A stretch of DNA of 64,000 nt from Variovorax davisae. GTDB lineage: Bacteria > Pseudomonadota > Gammaproteobacteria > Burkholderiales > Burkholderiaceae_C. A program made the position numbers and the translations under genes. A model generated the notes under the pieces. It searched no databases, was not told the origin of the DNA, and saw only the letters and a program-made list of their open reading frames with translations. Position 1 is the first letter of the stretch. Each line of letters begins with the position of its first letter. Shown one piece after another: positions 7,881-17,277 of this stretch. The stretch is taken from contig NZ_JASZYS010000003.1 of the NCBI RefSeq assembly GCF_030316845.1, forward strand, positions 310,001 to 374,000. The letters run 5' to 3'.

Positions 7881-9687
7881 GCAGGGACGCGCGGCGGGCC
7901 GCAAGCCGTCGAACCCGGTGGCGCGGGCCCTGCGCGATGTCTTCGGCCTGCGCAAGCTGCGCGAGGGGCAGCGGGAAGTCATCGCCCGGGTTCTCGAGGG
8001 TCGCCCCACGCTCGCCGTCATGCCGACGGGCGCCGGCAAATCCCTGTGCTACCAGCTGCCGGCCGTGCTGCTGAAAGGCCGTACGGTCGTGGTGTCGCCG
8101 CTCATCGCCCTTATGAAAGACCAGTGCGAGAAGCTTCGCGAGCGAGGGATCCACGCCGTTCAGCTCAACAGCCAGTGTTCGGCGAGCGAGATCGACGCCG
8201 CGCAGTCGGCGATCGAAGACGGCTTGGCACGGATCGTCCTGACCACGCCCGAACGCCTGGGCGACAAGGCCTTCGTCGCCCTGCTGCAGACCGGCGCCAC
8301 CGCGCTGCTTGTGGTCGACGAGGCACATTGCATCTCGCAATGGGGCCACGACTTTCGCCCGGCCTTCCTGGAGATCGACACCGTCGTGCGGGCGCTGGGC
8401 AACCCTCCAGTGCTAGCGCTCACGGCCACCGCCAACGACGAGGTCGCCCGCGACATCATGGCGCGCTTGGGAATCCCCCGGGCCGGCCTGCTCGATACCG
8501 GCAGCTACCGCCCCAACCTGCACTACGCGGTCGAGCAGCTGGAAAGCGACGATCGCAAACGGGAGCGCACCCTGGCGCTGGTCAAGGCGACCGCAGGCAG
8601 CGGCATCGTCTACGCCGCCACAGTCAAGACAGCCACTGCGGTGCACGCAGCGCTGCTGGAAGCCGGGGAGGCCGCGGGGCTCTATCACGGCCGGCTCGGC
8701 GCGGCAGAACGCCGACAGGCGCAAGACGCATTCATGGCGGGCGAAGTGCGCGTCATGGTGGCCACCAACGCCTTCGGCATGGGCATCGACAAGCCTGACA
8801 TCCGCTTCGTACTCCACTACCAGATCCCCTCCGGGCTAGACAGCTACTACCAGGAGTCGGGCCGCGCGGGCCGCGATGGCGAACCGGCCGCCTGCCTGCT
8901 GCTGTTTCATCGGCGCGACCGTGCGGTCCAGCAGTTCTTTCTCGCGGGACGCTATCCCGATGCCAAAGAATTGGATGACGTCTATGCCGCCCTGTGCTCG
9001 GGCCCGCCGGACCCCGACGGCTGGACCTTGGCGACACTGCAAGAAAAGCTGCATGCGCCCCGCAACAAGGTCCAAGTGGCGCTGGACGTGCTGCGGCAAC
9101 AGCGGGTCGTGCGGCGGGCCGCAGACGGTCGGCTGTCGATCCGGCGCCCGGAGGTCGGCGCCGATGCTCTCGCCGGCATGCTCGACCTGTACCGCGCAAA
9201 ACGCGAGCAGGACCAGGCGTCCCTGGAGCGAATGGTGTTTTATGCGCAGACCGGCCGCTGCCGATGGGAAGTGCTGCTCGCGCACCTGGAAGGCGAGACG
9301 CCAGCGCAGCGCTGCACCACCTGCGACAATTGCAGGCGGGTCGCCCGGCACACCGCCCAGGCTCAGGCGCAGGGAGCCACGACCGATGCAGCGCCCATGG
9401 ACAAGCCCCTCGCGGGCCTCGTTCCCGACGCCATGGTCCAGGTTCGACGCTACGGCGTCGGCCAGGTGGTGACGGCCGATGCAATCGCGATCGACATCGC
9501 GTTCGCGGACGGAAGCAAGCGCTCCTTTCATCCGGACTTCGTGCAGCCAGTTCGTGGGCCTCACGGCAAATCGCGAACTCTTCACGAGGGACCAGCGGTC
9601 CAGATCAGCCTGGGCGAACTTCAGGCGAGGTCGCCGGCGGCCGCTGCATCCCAGGTGTCGTGTACCCCTCCTTCGGGACAGGGTTGA
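7849..9687 (+). CDS. recQ: RecQ-family ATP-dependent DNA helicase
   Basis: A 612-aa 3'-5' superfamily 2 helicase. Walker A MPTGAGKS is at residues 58-65, with the DEAH box and aromatic-rich loop in [17 protein letters not shown] near 160. Motif III is LTATA, motif V is [20 protein letters not shown], and motif VI is [10 protein letters not shown]. The RQC zinc knuckle is formed by CRWEVLL and CTTCDNC. There is no HRDC domain; instead the C-terminus has a short [12 protein letters not shown] module, so this is a shorter RecQ paralogue. The start may be 7843 or 7849; GGTGGGG precedes both. It overlaps the upstream acidic protein gene. Confidence 0.9.
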   Translation: MPKTTTKPKPEQGRAAGRKPSNPVARALRDVFGLRKLREGQREVIARVLEGRPTLAVMPTGAGKSLCYQLPAVLLKGRTVVVSPLIALMKDQCEKLRERGIHAVQLNSQCSASEIDAAQSAIEDGLARIVLTTPERLGDKAFVALLQTGATALLVVDEAHCISQWGHDFRPAFLEIDTVVRALGNPPVLALTATANDEVARDIMARLGIPRAGLLDTGSYRPNLHYAVEQLESDDRKRERTLALVKATAGSGIVYAATVKTATAVHAALLEAGEAAGLYHGRLGAAERRQAQDAFMAGEVRVMVATNAFGMGIDKPDIRFVLHYQIPSGLDSYYQESGRAGRDGEPAACLLLFHRRDRAVQQFFLAGRYPDAKELDDVYAALCSGPPDPDGWTLATLQEKLHAPRNKVQVALDVLRQQRVVRRAADGRLSIRRPEVGADALAGMLDLYRAKREQDQASLERMVFYAQTGRCRWEVLLAHLEGETPAQRCTTCDNCRRVARHTAQAQAQGATTDAAPMDKPLAGLVPDAMVQVRRYGVGQVVTADAIAIDIAFADGSKRSFHPDFVQPVRGPHGKSRTLHEGPAVQISLGELQARSPAAAASQVSCTPPSGQG

Positions 9688-9769
9688 GCTCCGCCCCAAG
9701 GATCACGGTGTGATGGCGTTGAAGCCGCCGCCGCCCGCAACACCGTTGATCCGGGAACGCAGCGCCCTC

Positions 9770-10207
9770 TCAATCCTTCAGGTCGGCCGGGACCTTGCCA
9801 CCATTGGCAGCAACCTTGGTCATGACCTGCCGATGCAGCCAGACGTTCATGGAGGCGGAGTCGTTGGTGTCGCCGGTGTAGTTGAGTTCTTTTGCGAGTT
9901 CCTTGCGAGCAGCGACGGAGCTGTCGAGGCCCAGCAGCTTCATGAGGTCGACGATGGAGGTCTTCCAATTTAGCTTCTCACTGGACTTCCCGGCCAGACC
10001 GTCCAACATGGCGCCGACGTCGACCTCACTCATCGCAGCGGGTGATGGCGCCGCCGTGGGGTTGGCCGACTCCGCGATGCTGCCGGCGGGCGCCGCTGCG
10101 GCCGCTGATCCAGCAGGGGCGGCGGGAGCACCGGGCGGCTGCGCTGGTGCATTGGCCGCGTGGGAGGATGGGAAGATCTTGCTCAAGATATTGCCGAGGA
10201 TGCTCAT
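9770..10207 (-). CDS. DUF3597 domain protein
   Basis: A 145-aa protein. It begins MSILGNILSKIFPSS, continues with an Ala/Pro-rich linker (about residues 18-55), and ends with the DUF3597 domain from about residue 58. That domain includes VDVGAMLDGLAG, LNWKTSIVDLMKLLGLDSS, RKELAKELNYTGD and the C-terminal helix MNVWLHRQVMTKVA. The family is small, LysM-free, often stress-associated and without a known activity. It is convergent with recQ. Confidence 0.85.
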   Translation of the reverse strand: MSILGNILSKIFPSSHAANAPAQPPGAPAAPAGSAAAAAPAGSIAESANPTAAPSPAAMSEVDVGAMLDGLAGKSSEKLNWKTSIVDLMKLLGLDSSVAARKELAKELNYTGDTNDSASMNVWLHRQVMTKVAANGGKVPADLKD

Positions 10208-10426
10208 GGTGTTCTCCGTGAAAAAGAAAAGAAGGTGTGCTCGACTTCGTCGGCTGCATGTGGGACGTTGCCGCCATGCGGCCGACGTTGATTCCGCTCC
10301 CCCTGGTTCTCATCGCGCAGAATCGGCGATGCAGCCGCCCGCCGGTCCAGGTACATGGCACCAGTTCGCCCATGCGTCGAGGCTGCCCGAGCGCCAGGAC
10401 GAGGTCGAAGGTCTATGCCCAACCCG

Positions 10427-12216
10427 TCACCCCTTGCGAGGCAGCAGCCGCCCGAGGACCTGCCGCAGCACGCCTTTCACCATCGAGCTGCTCTGTGGGT
10501 CGCCCTTCGCGAGCGACGCCGTCAGATTGCGGGCCTGGGTCAGCGTGATATGCGGCGGCAGTGGCGGCACCTCAGGGTCGGTCTTGACCTCCAGGATCAC
10601 AGGACGTCTAGCGGCCCAGGCCTGGTCCCAGGCCGGCCCCACTGCCTCGGGGCGATCGACATAGATGCCCTCCAGACCGATCATCTCGGCGAAGCGGTGA
10701 TATGGCACGGCGGGCAGGGCTTGGCTGGCTTCGAATTTCGGATTGCCTTCCATCACGCGCTGCTCCCAGGTGACCTGGTTCAGATCCTGGTGTTCAAAAC
10801 CATCACGATGCAGCGCGGATCAGACCAGCGCTGCCAGTATTTGGCGATCGTGATCAGTTCGGCCATGTTGCTCATCTGCATCGCCCCGTCGCCGACCACC
10901 TCGACCACCGGACGCTCGGGGTAGGCGAACTTGGCTGCGATGGCATAAGGGACCGCCGCTCCCATAGACGCAAGGCCGCCCGACAACGAACACATCATGC
11001 CGCGACGGATCCGCAGGTCGCGTGCGTACCAGTTCGCGCAAGACCCCGAATCGCTCGTGATGATGACCCCATCTGGCAGGCGCGGCGACAACTCCGTGAA
11101 GACCCGCTGCGGATTGACGGGGTTGGCCGGCGCGTCGGCGCGCTGGGCCAGCTTGTCGGACCAGTCGACGTTCCAGCTTCGGATCTCCTCGCGCCAGCCG
11201 CGGTCCTCCTTCTGCACGAGCATGGGCAGCAACGCCTCGAGCGTCGCCTTGACATCGCCCTCGAGGTTCACCTCCATCGGGTAGCGGATCGACAACATGC
11301 CGGGATCGATGTCGACCTGCACCCCGCGCGCCTGCCCTTCGGCTGGCAGGAACTCCGAATATGGAAATCCCGACCCCAGCATCAGCAAGGTGTCGCAGCG
11401 CGACATCAGCTCGTAGCTGGGCTCGGTTCCGAGCAGGCCGATCGCCCCTGTGACCCAGGGCGAATCGTCCGGCAGAACCTGTTTGCCCAGCAATGCCTTC
11501 GCCGCGCCCGCACCTAGCCGGTCGGCCACGGCAATCACTTCGTCGGTGGCATGCTTCGCACCTGCGCCTACCAGCAGCGCGACGCGGCTGCCCTCGTTGA
11601 GCACGCGCGCGGCACGCTCCAGGTCGAGCGGCGCGGGAACCACACGCGGCGCCGACCATCCGACGCCCGAAAACACCGACCCGTGCGCCCGCTCGGGTTG
11701 CTCCATCGGCAGGTCCTGCAAGTCATTGGGGAAGATGAGCGCAGTGACGCGGCGTCGCCCGAGTGCGATGCGGACTGCGCGGTCCACGAGGTGACGGACT
11801 TGGGCGGGCACGGTTGCGGTGGCGACGAAGTCGCCAGCCACATCCTTGAACATCGCCGGCAGATCGATCTCTTGTTGGTAGTGCGCTCCCAGGGCCGTGC
11901 GGGCCTGTTGGCCGGCGATCGCTAGCACCGGCATATGGTCGAGCCGGGCGTCGTAGAGGCCGGTGAGCAGGTGGGAAGCGCCCGGCCCCGAGGTGGCGAG
12001 GCAAACACCGAGCTCACCGGTGAACTTGGCATGGGCGCTGGCCATGAAGGCAGCCATCTCCTCGTGACGCACCTGCACGAATTCGAAGCGGTCGCCACAG
12101 CGGTCGAGTGCGCCCAGCAAGCCGTTGATGCCGTCTCCCGGATAGCCAAACACCCGTCGAACGCCCCATTGGTGCAGGCGTTCCCAGAAAAAATCGCTCA
12201 CTGTTTGCTTGGTCAT
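10427..12216 (-). pseudogene. Thiamine-diphosphate enzyme (pyruvate oxidase/acetolactate-synthase-like), frameshifted
   Basis: Family members decarboxylate 2-oxoacids, for example pyruvate to acetate at the membrane. The start at 12216 gives MTKQTVSDFFWERLHQWGV. The substrate-binding Glu is in FVQVRHEEMAAF, the central FAD/DHS-like domain is complete, and the cofactor motif begins GDGAMQMSNMAEL. The frame breaks at about 10793, precisely at the terminal Asn-Asn of that motif (VLN-T instead of VLNN). One missing A restores VLNNQDLNQVTW and joins the second frame (GNPKFEASQ onward, PPLPPHI near the end). With that base added the gene has 597 codons, a normal length. Confidence 0.88.
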
Positions 12217-12478
12217 GAACCATCCATGTTGCAAAGCGGCACGGCGACGTCGGTGGGACGCCACCGCGCCGTTCTGGCAGCCAACACCGACGGGCCGCGC
12301 CGCGCCGCGCCTCGAGCCCCTGAAGACAGGAGCGGTCGAGCCGAGCAGCTTGGGACAGCATTGACGCGGAGCAGCGTCAAGCGCCGCCGATGAGCGCGCC
12401 TACACCGGGAGTGATGAAGCGCTCACAAACGGCGGGCGGCCGAGTCGCATACCGTCGCCAGCGTCAACCCACACCGTC
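12217..12478. promoter_or_regulatory. Divergent intergenic region
   Basis: 262 bases separate the minus-strand ThDP enzyme from the plus-strand sugar dehydrogenase. It must hold both promoters. I could not pick out convincing -35/-10 pairs or operators. Confidence 0.3.
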
Positions 12479-13726
12479 ATGAAAAAACACATCCTCCTCA
12501 TCGCGCTCAGTTCGGGGCTGCCCGCCTTGGCCCAGCTGCCTCCCGGCGACGGTCCGAACCCGGTGTCGACGGTCGCCCTGGAACCGACGCCAGTCAAGTT
12601 CGACGAGGCGCTGCTCGCCCGTCTGCAATTGCCGCCGGGCTTCAAGGTCAACGTGTTCGCCAAAAATCTGCAACATGCCCGCTGGATGAACGTCGGGCCC
12701 AACGGCGACATCTACCTGAGCCGCCCCAAACAGGGTGACGTCCTGTTGCTGCGCGACGGCAATGGAGACGGGGTGGCGGATTTCCAGAAGATCGTGGCCC
12801 AGAACGTCAAGAATGTGCACGGCCTGGCCCGGCGCGGCCAGCAGCTCTTCATGGCGACGGACAAGAAAGTCCTGGTTGCAGACATCGCGGCCGACGGCAG
12901 CCTGAGCTCTCCCCGGGTGCTGGTAGACGACCTGCCCGACGGCTCGCAGCATCCCTATCGCACGCTGGCCTTCGGGGCCGACGACATGCTGTACGTGACC
13001 GTCGGCTCCCAGTGCAACAACTGCGTCGAGACCAATCCCGAGGCTGCCACCGTGCTGCGCATGCGCCCGGACGGCTCCGCACGCACGGTCTACGCACGGG
13101 GCCTGCGCAACACCTTGGGCTTCGCCTTCAACCCCGTCGGCGGGCAGCTCTACGGCTTCGACCATGGGTCGGACGACCGCGGCGACGACATCCCGCCCGA
13201 AGAGCTCAACGCCATCCTCCCCAACAAGCACTACGGCTGGCCTTTCTGCTGGGGCGACCGGCAGGTGGACGCCAAGCAGCAGAACGATCCGGAGAACAGC
13301 ACCAAGGCCGATTTCTGTCCCACCACCGAGGCGCCCGTGCTGAGCTACACGGCCCATTCCGCACCGATTGGCCTGGTGTTCTACCAGGGCAGGCAGTTTC
13401 CGCCGGATTATCGAAACAGCGCCTTCGTGGCGATGCGCGGCTCCTGGAACCGAGGGCAGCCGAGCGGATTCAAGGTGGTCCGCGTTCGCTTCGATGCGGG
13501 CGGCAAGCCATTGGGCATCGAAGACTTCGCTACTGGCTGGCTGATGGCCACCCCGCCCGCGCAGCTGATGCAGCCGGGCGCAGGTCCGACCGCGGAGCAG
13601 ATGAAGGCGGGGCGCCCTGCGCAGTTCGGCCGTCTCTCCGGCCTCGCGGTGGCCGCCGACGGTGCGCTTCTGGTGGCCGAAGACCAGAACGGTGTCATTT
13701 ACCGAATCACCTATCCGGGCCGTTGA
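12479..13726 (+). CDS. Periplasmic PQQ-type soluble sugar dehydrogenase (GSDH/sorbosone-dehydrogenase-like)
   Basis: A 415-aa exported protein with a signal peptide (MKKHILLIALSSGLPALAQ, cleavage after residue 18 or so). The six-bladed propeller follows: LPPGFKVNVFAKNLQHARWM, then VHGLA, HPYRTLAF, YARGLRNTLGFAFNP and GFDHGSDDRGDDIPPEELN. These match the glucose/sorbosone dehydrogenase fold, with the DHGSDDRGDD metal/PQQ-region signature. It probably oxidises a sugar or aldehyde in the periplasm. It lies 15 bases before the SodC-propeller gene, so the two likely form an operon of periplasmic proteins. Confidence 0.85.
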   Translation: MKKHILLIALSSGLPALAQLPPGDGPNPVSTVALEPTPVKFDEALLARLQLPPGFKVNVFAKNLQHARWMNVGPNGDIYLSRPKQGDVLLLRDGNGDGVADFQKIVAQNVKNVHGLARRGQQLFMATDKKVLVADIAADGSLSSPRVLVDDLPDGSQHPYRTLAFGADDMLYVTVGSQCNNCVETNPEAATVLRMRPDGSARTVYARGLRNTLGFAFNPVGGQLYGFDHGSDDRGDDIPPEELNAILPNKHYGWPFCWGDRQVDAKQQNDPENSTKADFCPTTEAPVLSYTAHSAPIGLVFYQGRQFPPDYRNSAFVAMRGSWNRGQPSGFKVVRVRFDAGGKPLGIEDFATGWLMATPPAQLMQPGAGPTAEQMKAGRPAQFGRLSGLAVAADGALLVAEDQNGVIYRITYPGR

Positions 13727-13741
13727 AGCAGGGCAACCCTC

Positions 13742-15238
13742 ATGACCGACCATCCATCGACCGCCCTGCGCACTTCGCCGCTACTCGGCATCGTGGCTTC
13801 CGCCTGCCTCGGGCTTGCGGCATGCGCGAGCAGCACGCCACCCCTCCCCGCACCGGCGATGCCCTCCGCATCCACACCTACGGGACCTGTCGCGGTTGCC
13901 GCCTTGGTCACGCCCACGGGCAACCCTGCCGGCAAAGCCACCCTCACCACGGTTCAGGCGGGCGTCGAGATCTTCGTCGAAGCCCAAGGTCTCACACCCG
14001 GGTCGCATGGCTTGCATGTCCACGCGAACGGCGCCTGCGCACCCGGACCGGACCCGGCGACCGGGCAGATCGTCTCCTTCGGCGCCGCCGGGGGACATTT
14101 CGACCCGGGTGTCTCGCACAACCACGGTCAGCCCGGCCAGCCGATGGCCGAGGTCCATGGAGGGGACATTCGAAGCCTCCAGGTCGGCCCTGATGGCAAG
14201 GCCAGCCTGCGCTTCATCAGTCAGGAGCTGACAGTCGCTCCGGGGCGCGCGTCGGTCATGGGCCGTACCATCGTCGTCCACGCGGACCCGGATGACTACG
14301 TGAGCGACCCCGCAGGTAATTCTGGCGCTCGGCTCTTGTGCGGCGTGCTCGGCCCATCCGCCCCGGGACTGGTCAAAGCGCGCACGACGCTCGAGGGCTC
14401 GCAGGTCTTCCCCGAAGGCATCGCGCTGGATGCACGCAGCGGGGCCGCCTATGTCGGCTCCAGCGCAACGGGCGACATCTTCCGGATCCCCAAGGGCGCC
14501 GAGAAGGCCGAACTGTTCCAGGCCGGCGGCTCGCCGGGTCGCCAGGGCGCATTCGGGATGAAGGTGGACGAACAGGGACGGCTCTGGGTCGCCGGCGGCC
14601 CGAGCGGCACCCTGGCGTTGGTGGACGGCGCAGGGGGAGGAACGCTTGCGGTCTGGAAGGCGCCCGCGTCCAGGTTGAGTTTTCTCAATGATGTGGTTCT
14701 CAGCCGCGGCTACGTGTACATCACCGACTCGTTCAATCCCGTCATCTACAGGGTGCGCAACGCACCGGGCGGGGCGGCCCCATTGGAGCCCTGGCTGGAT
14801 CTCTCGAACACCGCCGTACGCTACGTGCCCAACGAGGTCAACATGAACGGCATCGTGGCGTCCGAAGACGGACGCTATCTGCTGACGATCCAAATGGTGA
14901 CGGGCCAGCTGTGGCGCATCGACACGCAGACGCGAGCGGTGGCAGAGGTGCGCATCGAAGGGGCGGACCTGAAGAATGGAGACGGCCTTGTGCTGCTCGA
15001 CCCCACCTCGCTCTACGTCGTGCGCAACGCGAGCAACGAAATAGCCCGCGTGCGGCTCGACCCGACCTGGAGTACCGGCCGAATCGAACAGCGCCTCACG
15101 GATCCGCGACTTCACTATCCGACCACCGCCGCGGCGATTCCTGGTGGATTGATGGTGGTGAACGGCCAGCTCGACAAGCAAAAGACACCGCCTCCCCTGC
15201 TGCCATTCGATGTGGTCACGATCGCGCCGGGTCCCTGA
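13742..15238 (+). CDS. Lipoprotein fusing Cu/Zn superoxide dismutase to a beta-propeller
   Basis: A 498-aa protein. The lipobox LAAC places the lipidated Cys at residue 28, followed by a Pro/Ala linker. Residues about 48-205 form a complete SodC domain: HVH gives the Cu ligands His92 and His94, GGHFDPG the bridging His119, SHNHGQ the Zn His126 or His128, HGGD His139 and Asp142, and VVHADPDD Cu ligand His180. Cys99 and Cys200 fit the conserved disulfide. Residues about 215-498 are an NHL/SMP-30-like six-bladed propeller (FPEGIALD, SFLNDVV, NMNGIV, NGDGLVLL). SodC is normally 150-190 aa, so the fusion is unusual. The likely role is extracytoplasmic superoxide removal coupled to an unknown propeller function. 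Confidence 0.88.
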   Translation: MTDHPSTALRTSPLLGIVASACLGLAACASSTPPLPAPAMPSASTPTGPVAVAALVTPTGNPAGKATLTTVQAGVEIFVEAQGLTPGSHGLHVHANGACAPGPDPATGQIVSFGAAGGHFDPGVSHNHGQPGQPMAEVHGGDIRSLQVGPDGKASLRFISQELTVAPGRASVMGRTIVVHADPDDYVSDPAGNSGARLLCGVLGPSAPGLVKARTTLEGSQVFPEGIALDARSGAAYVGSSATGDIFRIPKGAEKAELFQAGGSPGRQGAFGMKVDEQGRLWVAGGPSGTLALVDGAGGGTLAVWKAPASRLSFLNDVVLSRGYVYITDSFNPVIYRVRNAPGGAAPLEPWLDLSNTAVRYVPNEVNMNGIVASEDGRYLLTIQMVTGQLWRIDTQTRAVAEVRIEGADLKNGDGLVLLDPTSLYVVRNASNEIARVRLDPTWSTGRIEQRLTDPRLHYPTTAAAIPGGLMVVNGQLDKQKTPPPLLPFDVVTIAPGP

Positions 15239-15329
15239 AATCCATGATCGTGAAATCTCACGAAGAGGACGGCCGATCCAACATGGATTTACGATAGCCT
15301 CCCCTGGCTTCGCCACCGCTGGCATCCTC

Positions 15330-15923
15330 ATGCAAACCGAACTGTTCGACAGCGGCAGCGCCGACGCGGTCCCCGAGGGCTGGGTCTACCAAGAAGAATT
15401 TCTCGGAAGGGACGAGGAATCCTCCTTGATCGAGTTTCTCCAAGGGTTGCCCCTGGCGCCGATGCAGTACAAGCAGTTTCTTGCGCGGCGACGAGGCATC
15501 AGTTTCGGAGGCCACTACGACTTCGACGCCAACCGCTTGAGGCCTTCCCCCTCGCTGCCTGAGGAACTGATGCCCCTCCGAGCGCGCGCCGCTGCGTGGC
15601 TGGACGTCGAGGCCGCGGCGATCACCCATGTCCTAGTGGCAGAGTATCGGCCCGGCACGCCTTTGGGCTGGCACCGCGACGTTCCCGAGTTCGAGGACAT
15701 CGTCGGCATCTCGTTGGGTGAAGAGGGGCTGCTGGAGTTCCGGCGCTATCCCCCTCGATCGCTGCGTTCAGATCCACTCGGCGGCCGCCTGAGACTTCGA
15801 ATTGCGCCACGCTCCATCTACCGCATCTCCGGCCCTGCGCGGTGGAACTGGCAGCATGCGGTGTTGGCCTCGCCGGCACTTCGCTACTCCATCACGATGA
15901 GAACGCCCAGAACTCCCACCTGA
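15330..15923 (+). CDS. AlkB-like 2-oxoglutarate/Fe(II) dioxygenase
   Basis: A 197-aa protein of the AlkB superfamily, which removes alkyl lesions from nucleic acids or hydroxylates other substrates. The Fe(II) site is visible as WHRD (HxD) in PLGWHRDVPEFEDIVGISL and the distal His in WQHAVL. The 2-oxoglutarate-binding Arg residues lie in the terminal LRYSITMRT. The nucleotide-lid region FGGHYDFD is typical of bacterial AlkB-like proteins outside the E. coli AlkB subclass. The ATG at 15330 is the first in frame with the domain. Confidence 0.85.
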   Translation: MQTELFDSGSADAVPEGWVYQEEFLGRDEESSLIEFLQGLPLAPMQYKQFLARRRGISFGGHYDFDANRLRPSPSLPEELMPLRARAAAWLDVEAAAITHVLVAEYRPGTPLGWHRDVPEFEDIVGISLGEEGLLEFRRYPPRSLRSDPLGGRLRLRIAPRSIYRISGPARWNWQHAVLASPALRYSITMRTPRTPT

Positions 15924-15960
15924 TCGCCGAACTGATCGATGCCTTCAGCGCGTCCGCGCC

Positions 15961-16278
15961 TCACTCAGCTGATCGTTGCCGGCCAAGTTCTGCGTCAACG
16001 GCCTGCTCGGCCTCCAGCCAATCCTCGACTTCATGGCCTGGCAGCTCACCCCGACGCTTGTACGCAGCGTAAGCTTCTTCACGGATTCGACCGTGCCTCG
16101 CCTCGTCTTCGTGGCTGGGAGCCACTGCATCGAGGTTCAGATCTGTCTCACGCAGTTCTGCTTCCGTGGGTAGCGTGCCTGAAGGAAGGGGCGAAGAGGG
16201 CGTTTCACCCTCCGGCTGTGTGCTTGACGACACGTCGGATGATGGTGTCGCAGCGTCCGGGGCCAAATCCTTTGGCAT
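15961..16278 (-). CDS. DUF2934 domain protein
   Basis: A 105-aa protein. The long disordered N-terminus is rich in Ser, Pro and Glu. The C-terminal DUF2934 helix-turn-helix-like segment reads IREEAYAAYKRRGELPGHE, followed by EDWLEAEQAV. The start at 16278 has an excellent GGAGG 8 bases upstream. The family is frequent in stress-associated regions; function unknown. Confidence 0.85.
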   Translation of the reverse strand: MPKDLAPDAATPSSDVSSSTQPEGETPSSPLPSGTLPTEAELRETDLNLDAVAPSHEDEARHGRIREEAYAAYKRRGELPGHEVEDWLEAEQAVDAELGRQRSAE

Positions 16279-16323
16279 ATCAGGAACCTCCTTCAACGTG
16301 GGATTGCGCGCTGCCGGCGCGGA

Positions 16324-16767
16324 CTACGCGTCACCCCCGCGTGGATTGACCCGCGGTTCGGCAGGCGTTCGAATGGCGGAAGCTACCTCACCGGCAATGT
16401 TGCTCGCCTTGAACACCAGGGCGACGGCCGCCCCGAGCGACAGCAAGCGCCAGGGCCGAAGCACAACCAGCAGGCTGCCGAAGCCTGCGCCATACCCCAC
16501 CAAGCGCGCCGGGTTTCGCCGGGCGTAGCGCTCTAAGCCAGGTTCTAGCAACTCCAGCGCGGAACTCACAGGGTGGCGGCGCCACCAGCGGCTCACAAAA
16601 GCTGCACCGCCGCGTGCTGATAAAGGCCGGACAGGTTCGGGCAAAGGTTGATCGATCGAGCCGTCCAACCGCCCTCCGCCCGGATCGCCCATGGCGGCCA
16701 ACAATTCCGCCCGGGAGAGCGCGAGCTTCTCCTTCGGACTCAGAGATTCAGACGGAACGTGCTTCAT
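16324..16767 (-). CDS. Hypothetical membrane-associated protein
   Basis: A 147-aa protein starting MKHVPSESLSPKEKLALSRA. An N-terminal helical polar part is followed by RWWRRHPVSSALELLEPGLE and one or two hydrophobic segments near the C-terminus (about residues 95-130, GYGAGFGSLLVVLRPWRLLSL and beyond). Its start lies inside the end of the upstream same-strand gene (20-base overlap), indicating translational coupling. This pair resembles the membrane protein partners often found beside phage-holin/DUF1469 family proteins. Confidence 0.65.
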   Translation of the reverse strand: MKHVPSESLSPKEKLALSRAELLAAMGDPGGGRLDGSIDQPLPEPVRPLSARGGAAFVSRWWRRHPVSSALELLEPGLERYARRNPARLVGYGAGFGSLLVVLRPWRLLSLGAAVALVFKASNIAGEVASAIRTPAEPRVNPRGGDA

Positions 16768-17137
16768 TGAAATCCTTTGCGAGGCGCAGGGCCCTGAGGT
16801 CGAGTTCAACCTCCTCCCGCACATCCTTGACATCCTGCGGGACCCTGGACCGGACGGCCATGAAACCGCTTGTGAGGGCACACAGCCACGCGAGCGCAGG
16901 GACCAGCGCCAACACCCAGTGAAAGCGGCCGTAGAGGAAGCCGAGCATGACTGCGACGCCCGTCAATCCCAGCGCGAGAAGGAGGGAGATCACGGCCACG
17001 ACGCCAGCGCTGATCTGAATGAGCAGGCCTTTGCCTGCATCCTTCGCTTCGCATCGAAGCAGGGCCATATAGTTGGCCAGGTGCCGCACCACCAGGTCCG
17101 GATGCTTGAGAGCGGTCTTGAAGAAGGGGTGGATCAT
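16748..17137 (-). CDS. Phage-holin-like/DUF1469 family membrane protein
   Basis: A 129-aa protein with a polar amphipathic N-terminus (about residues 1-35) and two membrane spans, roughly residues 42-64 (ISAGVVAVISLLLALGLTGV) and 73-94 (WVLALVPALAWLCALTSGF). A charged C-terminal coiled region follows (KDVREEVELDLRALRLAKDF). That layout matches the YqjE/DUF1469 holin-like family, which commonly accompanies DUF883 (ElaB/YqjD) proteins. It is the first gene of a two-gene unit with 16324-16767. Confidence 0.65.
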   Translation of the reverse strand: MIHPFFKTALKHPDLVVRHLANYMALLRCEAKDAGKGLLIQISAGVVAVISLLLALGLTGVAVMLGFLYGRFHWVLALVPALAWLCALTSGFMAVRSRVPQDVKDVREEVELDLRALRLAKDFNEARSV

Positions 17138-17277
17138 TCGAAGCCGGCGAGTGCAGGCAGGATTGCGCCATTTCCCCCATCAGCAACTGGCGATCGGACA
17201 ACTAATTCATTGACGTGCGCATCGGCGGGCCGCTGCACCCAGAACCGAATTCGAAGCCAGGTCCGCCCGGAGCACCG

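Noticed and set aside
7465..8349. Minus-strand frame opposite recQ
   Set aside because: Antisense shadow of a clear helicase gene.
13781..15331. 516-codon minus-strand frame opposite the SodC fusion
   Set aside because: GC-driven antisense frame with no domain; the plus-strand protein has all SodC ligands.
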